DNA of 64,000 bases from positions 92,718 to 156,717 of the forward strand of contig NZ_JYOO01000010.1 of assembly GCF_000956595.1 (NCBI RefSeq). The letters are read 5' to 3'. Each line of letters starts with the position of its first letter. Position 1 is the first letter of the stretch. This document shows positions 59,624 through 64,000 of this stretch, piece after piece. Both the position numbers and the translations under genes were made by a program. This stretch comes from Priestia aryabhattai B8W22. GTDB lineage: Bacteria; Bacillota; Bacilli; Bacillales; Bacillaceae_H. The notes under the pieces are model-generated. The model was not told where the DNA came from, made no database searches, and saw only the letters and a list, made by a program, of their open reading frames with translations.

Positions 59624-60331
59624 TTATCCTCCGATTCGCTGTAAGATTTTTTCGTATGCTTCTGTTAAACCGCCTAAGTCTCTGCGGAATACATCTTTAT
59701 CTAATTTTTCGTTCGTATGAACATCCCAGAAGCGGCAAGTGTCAGGTGAAATTTCATCCGCTAAAATAATGTCGCCTTGAGAAGTACGGCCGAATTCTAA
59801 TTTAAAATCCACTAAGAAAATATCTTTATCTTTGAAAAATTTCGATAATACTTCGTTGATTTGAAGTGCTTGTGCCTTTAAACTATCAATCTCTTCTTGA
59901 GTTGCAGCCTTAAGGAAAATCGCATGTTCTGCAAGAATTAATGGATCACCAAGCGCATCATCTTTGTAGTAAAGTTCAACGATTGGCTGTTCAAAACGAA
60001 TACCTTCTTCTACGCCAATTCGCTTCGCAAGGCTTCCTGCTGTAGCATTTCGTACAACAACTTCAAGCGGAACAATTTCTACTTTCTTCACCGCTTGTTC
60101 ATGATCTGAAAGCTGCTTCACAAAGTGAGTTGTAATCCCTTGCTCATGTAACATTGAAAATAGTAAACTACTAATTTGATTGTTCAACTGTGCTTTTCCG
60201 CTAATCTCTGCTTTTTTCTGACCGTTGAATGCTGTAGCTTCATTTTTATAAGCAACCCACAATACATCTTGCTCATCAGTAGCGTAAATTTTTTTCGCTT
60301 TTCCTTCATAAAGTAACTCTTGCTTTTCCAT
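59624..60331 (-). CDS. purC: SAICAR synthetase
   Basis: Joins aspartate to CAIR with ATP. 235 residues. LLYEGKAKKIYATD (ATP loop), VPLEVVVRNATAGSLAKRIG and DFKLEFGRTSQGDIILADEISPD are the family motifs. A 74-nt gap with a hairpin (60377-60401) separates it from purB. Confidence 0.97.
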   Translation of the reverse strand: MEKQELLYEGKAKKIYATDEQDVLWVAYKNEATAFNGQKKAEISGKAQLNNQISSLLFSMLHEQGITTHFVKQLSDHEQAVKKVEIVPLEVVVRNATAGSLAKRIGVEEGIRFEQPIVELYYKDDALGDPLILAEHAIFLKAATQEEIDSLKAQALQINEVLSKFFKDKDIFLVDFKLEFGRTSQGDIILADEISPDTCRFWDVHTNEKLDKDVFRRDLGGLTEAYEKILQRIGG

Positions 60332-60376
60332 GCTGTCACCTCTACATACAGAATATTCAGATACACGTTCTTAGAT

Positions 60377-60401
60377 AAAGGCAAGGACGTGCCTTGCCTT
60401 T
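60377..60401. terminator. Hairpin in the purB-purC gap
   Basis: AAAGGCAAGG and CCTTGCCTTT form a 10-bp perfect stem with a 5-nt loop. The T-run (TTTTTT) follows it on the plus strand, opposite to the operon; on the minus strand only TTTATC follows. It is a terminator for antisense transcription or a structure in the mRNA. Confidence 0.55.
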
Positions 60402-60405
60402 TTTA

Positions 60406-61698
60406 TTAAAGACCTAAACGTTCAAAAATCATATCTACATTTTTTAAATGGTGCTTATGATCGAAGCAATCTTCAATCTCTTCTGGTGATAAGTGGCGAG
60501 TAATGCGCTCTTCGCCTTCAATTAAAGAACGGAAAGGAACTTGCGTTTCCCATGCTTCCATTGCTTTTGGCTGTACTAAGTCGTATGCCTCTTCGCGTAC
60601 CATGCCTTTATTGATTAGTGTTAACAGTACACGCTGTGAGTAAATTAGCCCTAGTGTACGATCCATGTTGCGCTTCATGTTGTCAGGGAATACTGTTAAG
60701 TTTTTAACAATATTTGCAAAACGATTTAACATGTAATTTAAAGCAATCGTTGCATCAGGTAAGATGACACGCTCTGCCGATGAATGAGAGATGTCACGCT
60801 CATGCCAAAGCGGTACATTATCATAAGCTGTAACCATATAGCCGCGAATTAAGCGAGCAAGTCCCGTTACGTTCTCAGAACCGATTGGATTACGTTTATG
60901 AGGCATTGCAGATGATCCTTTTTGACCTTTTGCAAAGTACTCTTCAACCTCACGTGTTTCACTCTTTTGAAGACCGCGAACTTCTACTGCAAATTTCTCA
61001 ATAGATGTCGCAATTAACGCTAGTACTGACATATAGTGTGCATGACGGTCACGCTGTAATGTTTGTGTAGAGATTGGTGCTGGTGAAATTCCTAACTTCT
61101 CACATACGTATTTTTCAACGAAAGGATCGATGTTAGCGAACGTTCCAACTGCTCCTGACATTTTACCGAATTCTACTTCAGCTGCAGCACGTTTTAAACG
61201 CTCTAGGTTACGCTTCATTTCTTCATACCATAATCCCATTTTCAAACCAAATGTCGTTGGCTCAGCGTGTACACCGTGCGTACGTCCCATCATAACCGTA
61301 TACTTATGTTCTTGAGCTTTTTCCTTTAGTACTTCTACAAAGCGCTCTACGTCACTTAGCAAGATTTCATTAGCTTGCTTTAATAAATAAGATAGAGCTG
61401 TATCAACTACGTCAGTTGAAGTCAAACCGTAGTGTACCCACTTGCGCTCTTCACCAAGCGTTTCAGATACTGCACGAGTGAAAGCTACTACGTCATGACG
61501 CGTTTCTAGTTCAATTTCATTGATGCGGTTAATATCAAAAGATGCATTTTGACGAATTAACTTCACATCTTCTTTCGGAATATGTCCTAATTCTGACCAT
61601 GCTTCACAAGCTAGAATTTCAACTTCTAACCAAGCTTTAAATTTATTTTCTTCTGTCCAAATAGCTGCCATTTCTGGTCTCGTATAACGTTCAATCAT
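60406..61698 (-). CDS. purB: Adenylosuccinate lyase
   Basis: Cleaves SAICAR and adenylosuccinate, releasing fumarate. 430 residues. It starts [14 protein letters not shown] at 61698, behind GGAGG; an in-frame start nine codons earlier would include that site. Family motifs are [14 protein letters not shown], the signature [15 protein letters not shown] with the catalytic Ser loop, and [10 protein letters not shown]. It overlaps purK by 4 nt. Confidence 0.97.
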   Translation of the reverse strand: MIERYTRPEMAAIWTEENKFKAWLEVEILACEAWSELGHIPKEDVKLIRQNASFDINRINEIELETRHDVVAFTRAVSETLGEERKWVHYGLTSTDVVDTALSYLLKQANEILLSDVERFVEVLKEKAQEHKYTVMMGRTHGVHAEPTTFGLKMGLWYEEMKRNLERLKRAAAEVEFGKMSGAVGTFANIDPFVEKYVCEKLGISPAPISTQTLQRDRHAHYMSVLALIATSIEKFAVEVRGLQKSETREVEEYFAKGQKGSSAMPHKRNPIGSENVTGLARLIRGYMVTAYDNVPLWHERDISHSSAERVILPDATIALNYMLNRFANIVKNLTVFPDNMKRNMDRTLGLIYSQRVLLTLINKGMVREEAYDLVQPKAMEAWETQVPFRSLIEGEERITRHLSPEEIEDCFDHKHHLKNVDMIFERLGL

Positions 61699-62849
61699 GT
61701 TGTTACTTCCTCCGTTCTTTCCCAAATTCCTAGAGATTCGGCTTTTTCTATCGCCTCATCTATCTTATCAGCTAATACCGTGATATGTCCCATTTTTCTC
61801 TTCTCTTTTGCAACTTTTTTTCCGTACAAATGTAAGTGCATATCATCTAAACATTCGATTTTTGCCATTGTGTTCTCAATATGTTCCCCTAATAGGTTAA
61901 CCATAACAGCAGGTTTTAATAAAGTCGGCTGTGCTAGGGTCCAGTTACAAATGGCTCTTACATGCTGCTGAAATTGAGAAAGATCACAAGCATTGATTGA
62001 ATAATGACCTGAATTATGAGGTCTAGGTGCCATTTCATTTATATAAAGCTGACCTTCTTCAGTTAGGAACATCTCAACTGCTAATGTACCAACTAAATCT
62101 AATCCTTTTGCTATTTCTTGCGCATACTGAAGAGCTTTCGCTTCTTGATCTGCTGTAATACGTGCCGGAACAATCGTTTGGTGCAAAATATGATGCTTAT
62201 GAATGTTCTCAGCTACTGGTAAACATACCGTTTCGCCTTTTGCATTGCGGTGTACAATAACTGATACTTCTTTATCTAAGTTCATCCACTGTTCTACAAT
62301 ACATTCCGACTGTGCTAATAGCTCAGCTGCTTCACGAATATTATTCTCATTTTTCACTAGAACTTGCCCTTTACCGTCATATCCGCCTCGGCAAGTTTTT
62401 ACGACACATGGATAACCAATTGTTTCGACAGCTTTTAAAAGTTCTTCTTCAGTCGTAACGATTGCGTAATCAGGAACATCTAGATTAAGGTTTGTAATCA
62501 TTTCTTTTTCTAAACGACGATTTTGTGTAACGGCTAGTAAATGACTGCCCTGTGGCACGTAGCATTTTGTTTCTAGCCATTTCATCATCTCAACATCAAC
62601 GTTTTCAAATTCATAAGTGATGACATCTGACACTTCAGCAAGCTGTTCAACCGCTTTTCTATCATCATAGTTGCCAATGACTTTAATATCTGCTACTTGA
62701 CCGCAAGGAGAATCCTCTGTTGGTTCAAGCACTGCAATGTAATAACCCATTTCTTTAGCAGATAGTGCAATCATTCTTCCTAGCTGTCCACCGCCTACGA
62801 TTCCAATTGTTTTACCAGGAGGTATAAGTAAATTAGACAAGTTGATCAC
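61695..62849 (-). CDS. purK: N5-carboxyaminoimidazole ribonucleotide synthase
   Basis: ATP-grasp enzyme making N5-CAIR from AIR and bicarbonate. 384 residues: [19 protein letters not shown] at the N-terminus, [15 protein letters not shown], and [18 protein letters not shown] with the C-terminal PurK domain. It overlaps purE by 17 nt. Confidence 0.97.
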   Translation of the reverse strand: MINLSNLLIPPGKTIGIVGGGQLGRMIALSAKEMGYYIAVLEPTEDSPCGQVADIKVIGNYDDRKAVEQLAEVSDVITYEFENVDVEMMKWLETKCYVPQGSHLLAVTQNRRLEKEMITNLNLDVPDYAIVTTEEELLKAVETIGYPCVVKTCRGGYDGKGQVLVKNENNIREAAELLAQSECIVEQWMNLDKEVSVIVHRNAKGETVCLPVAENIHKHHILHQTIVPARITADQEAKALQYAQEIAKGLDLVGTLAVEMFLTEEGQLYINEMAPRPHNSGHYSINACDLSQFQQHVRAICNWTLAQPTLLKPAVMVNLLGEHIENTMAKIECLDDMHLHLYGKKVAKEKRKMGHITVLADKIDEAIEKAESLGIWERTEEVTT

Positions 62850-63321
62850 TACTTTCTAACACAGATGATTTAATAGACTCTCTACGATTTTCAAGTTGAT
62901 CACTTAACGTTGGATCCTGTGTTGCTAAGATTTGTGCTGCTAGCAACCCAGCGTTCGTAGAACCAGCTTTTCCAATAGCTACTGTAGCTACCGGTACGCC
63001 GCCTGGCATTTGAACAATCGATAAAAGTGAATCTAAGCCGTTTAAGTTACTTGATTTAACGGGTACACCTATTACAGGTAAAATTGTCTTTGCAGCAATC
63101 ATACCAGGTAAGTGAGCAGCGCCACCAGCGCCAGCAATAATAACTTTAATCCCTCGTTCTTTAGCAGTTTCAGCATAATCAAACATATAATCCGGCGTTC
63201 GATGTGCTGATACAACTTTCTTTTCATATTCAATATTTAATTCATCTAAAATGTCACACGCATATTTCATAGTGCTCCAGTCTGACTGACTGCCCATTAC
63301 AACAGCAACTTTTACATTCAT
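62833..63321 (-). CDS. purE: N5-CAIR mutase
   Basis: Moves the carboxylate to give CAIR. 162 residues: [27 protein letters not shown] and [16 protein letters not shown] start it at 63321 (MNVKVAVV), behind AAAAGGAG; an ATG seven codons upstream lacks a site. It is the first gene of purEKBCSQLFMNHD, 23 nt after the leader terminator. Confidence 0.96.
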   Translation of the reverse strand: MNVKVAVVMGSQSDWSTMKYACDILDELNIEYEKKVVSAHRTPDYMFDYAETAKERGIKVIIAGAGGAAHLPGMIAAKTILPVIGVPVKSSNLNGLDSLLSIVQMPGGVPVATVAIGKAGSTNAGLLAAQILATQDPTLSDQLENRRESIKSSVLESSDQLV

Positions 63322-63345
63322 GAATAAAAGCTCCTTTTTCACGTT

Positions 63346-63404
63346 ATAAAAAAACCTAGGGTAAGTTATGGCTCACTAAAGGAAAGCCACAACTACCCTA
63401 GGTT
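63346..63404 (-). terminator. Terminator of the pur leader
   Basis: The AAACCTAGGGTA and TACCCTAGGTTT arms and an inner GTTGTGGCT/AGCCATAAC pairing form a long hairpin followed by TTTTTTT on the minus strand. It is the off-state of the purine riboswitch. Confidence 0.9.
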
Positions 63405-63464
63405 TCATGTATCAACATTCCTTTTGAAAAGGAATCATGTTTACCTATTTAGTAATTGTACTCT

Positions 63465-63533
63465 CCTCATAGTCCAATGATTTACGGTCATCGGGTAGAA
63501 ACTCGTGGGCCATATTCCCACTATTATATGAGG
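63465..63533 (-). promoter_or_regulatory. Purine riboswitch, guanine type
   Basis: On the minus strand CCTCATATAAT, ATATGGCCCAC, GTTTCTACC, GACCGTAAATC and GACTATGAGG occur in the order of the aptamer. The base that pairs with the ligand is C (GACTATG rather than GATTATG), so guanine or hypoxanthine is the ligand. Purine excess should terminate the pur operon. Confidence 0.96.
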
Positions 63534-63559
63534 TTTCGGATATCTCAATTGACAACTTA

Positions 63560-63589
63560 ATAATAACAGCCAAACTAGAAAAAAGTCAA
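63560..63589 (-). promoter_or_regulatory. Promoter of the purine operon
   Basis: TTGACT (63589-63584) and TATTAT (63565-63560) on the minus strand, 18-nt spacer. Confidence 0.75.
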
Positions 63590-63593
63590 CCTA

Positions 63594-63638
63594 AAAATCG
63601 AATGTTTACTATTTTTATCATTAAAATGTTCGTATTTA
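63594..63638 (-). promoter_or_regulatory. Paired PurBoxes (PurR operator)
   Basis: Two inverted boxes: on the plus strand AAAATCGAATGTT (about 63594-63606) and on the minus strand AAATACGAACATT (about 63637-63625). Each differs from the consensus AWWWCCGAACWWT at one or two positions. They lie directly upstream of the -35 box, overlapping the end of yebG. Confidence 0.8.
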
Positions 63639-63836
63639 GAGACTTTTCCCTTCGAAAACAATCTGTTGCTTTACCGGAACATAGTCCTTTTTACCATTTA
63701 TTTCTTTTTCTTCAAAAATAGGCTTTTCCATTCGTCGAACGGGCATATACCCATCTTTTTTCATCCGATCTAAACAACTTGCGATTGTTTCATTTTCTTG
63801 TAATTCATACAGTACTTTTTTTGATTTCTTACCCAA
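63636..63836 (-). CDS. yebG: NETI motif-containing protein, YebG-like
   Basis: A 66-residue basic protein containing ELQENETIASCLDRMKKDGYMPVRR, which gives the NETI family its name. Function unknown. In B. subtilis yebG precedes purE in the same way. The ribosome binding site is weak but near: GGAGGCTGC. Its end overlaps a PurBox, so its transcript must pass through the pur promoter region. Confidence 0.85.
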   Translation of the reverse strand: MGKKSKKVLYELQENETIASCLDRMKKDGYMPVRRMEKPIFEEKEINGKKDYVPVKQQIVFEGKSL

Positions 63837-63963
63837 AATGCAGCCTCCAGTTCGAAAAAAGTTTCTTACAACGTCAAAAAGAACTTTTATAACAAAAATT
63901 AAATGAATCCACTATAGTGTAACATAATTTAAAAGTTAAATTCACGCTGTAATTTTTAGAAAC

Positions 63964-63998
63964 AAAAAAGACTAGTCATTGAATGACTAGTCTTTTTA
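63964..63998. terminator. Bidirectional terminator at window end
   Basis: AAAAGACTAGTCATT and GAATGACTAGTCTTTT form a near-perfect stem with A and T runs on both sides. The gene it serves lies outside the window or is yebG's upstream neighbour. Confidence 0.85.
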
Positions 63999-64000
63999 TT

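Overview
The window is low-GC Firmicute DNA, best explained as the chromosome of a Bacillaceae member, most likely Priestia (Bacillus) megaterium or a close relative. The right half is laid out like the Bacillus subtilis pur-yer-gat region: yebG, purEKBCSQLFMNHD, yerA, yerC, pcrB-pcrA-ligA-camS, gatCAB, dgkB, rlmCD. It differs by having a single-chain glycyl-tRNA synthetase behind a T-box between yerC and pcrB. No rRNA, tRNA, CRISPR array, prophage or complete insertion sequence was seen.

Left part (1-31 kb): accessory metabolism, transport and signalling. In order: a Ni/Co transporter cut by the window edge behind a cobalamin riboswitch; an Ohr peroxidase; a BcrC-like phosphatase; a DUF418 plus ABC-2 exporter operon facing a two-component system; a YkoG/YkoH-like two-component system followed by two exported PepSY proteins; a DUF445 protein; an amino-acid permease; a glnQHMP-type glutamine ABC operon; a CwlK-like peptidase; a secreted internally repeated protein; a MerR regulator with a Bcr/CflA efflux pump; a nitronate monooxygenase; 6-phosphogluconolactonase; a methionine aminopeptidase; a sensor kinase coupled to a BMP-type binding protein; and a cassette coding for a TPR/dynamin-like protein that looks split by a frameshift, followed by a small HTH protein.

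Middle (31-33 kb): a YitT-family membrane protein and a gene-poor kilobase. That kilobase holds a nested inverted-repeat element (32162-32488), a decayed SMI1/KNR4 (SUKH) immunity-type gene (32509-32833), and possibly the last codons of a gene that preceded it.

Right part (33-64 kb): housekeeping genes, nearly all on the minus strand. They cover rRNA methylation, lipid phosphorylation, Glu-tRNA(Gln) amidation, DNA repair, archaeal-type lipid synthesis (PcrB), glycyl-tRNA synthesis and the complete de novo purine operon. The purine operon has paired PurBoxes and a guanine-type purine riboswitch with its terminator in the leader. The window therefore carries three clear riboswitch-class elements: cobalamin, T-box and purine.

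The observations most worth a second look are the frameshift-split pseudo-GTPase locus, the decayed SUKH gene beside the nested palindromic repeat, an unassigned structured element at 22673-22722, an 82-bp perfectly homogenised repeat in the secreted protein gene, and a MerR-type promoter with a 19-bp spacer in front of the efflux gene. Organism and gene names rest on recognised motifs and gene order; no database was searched.
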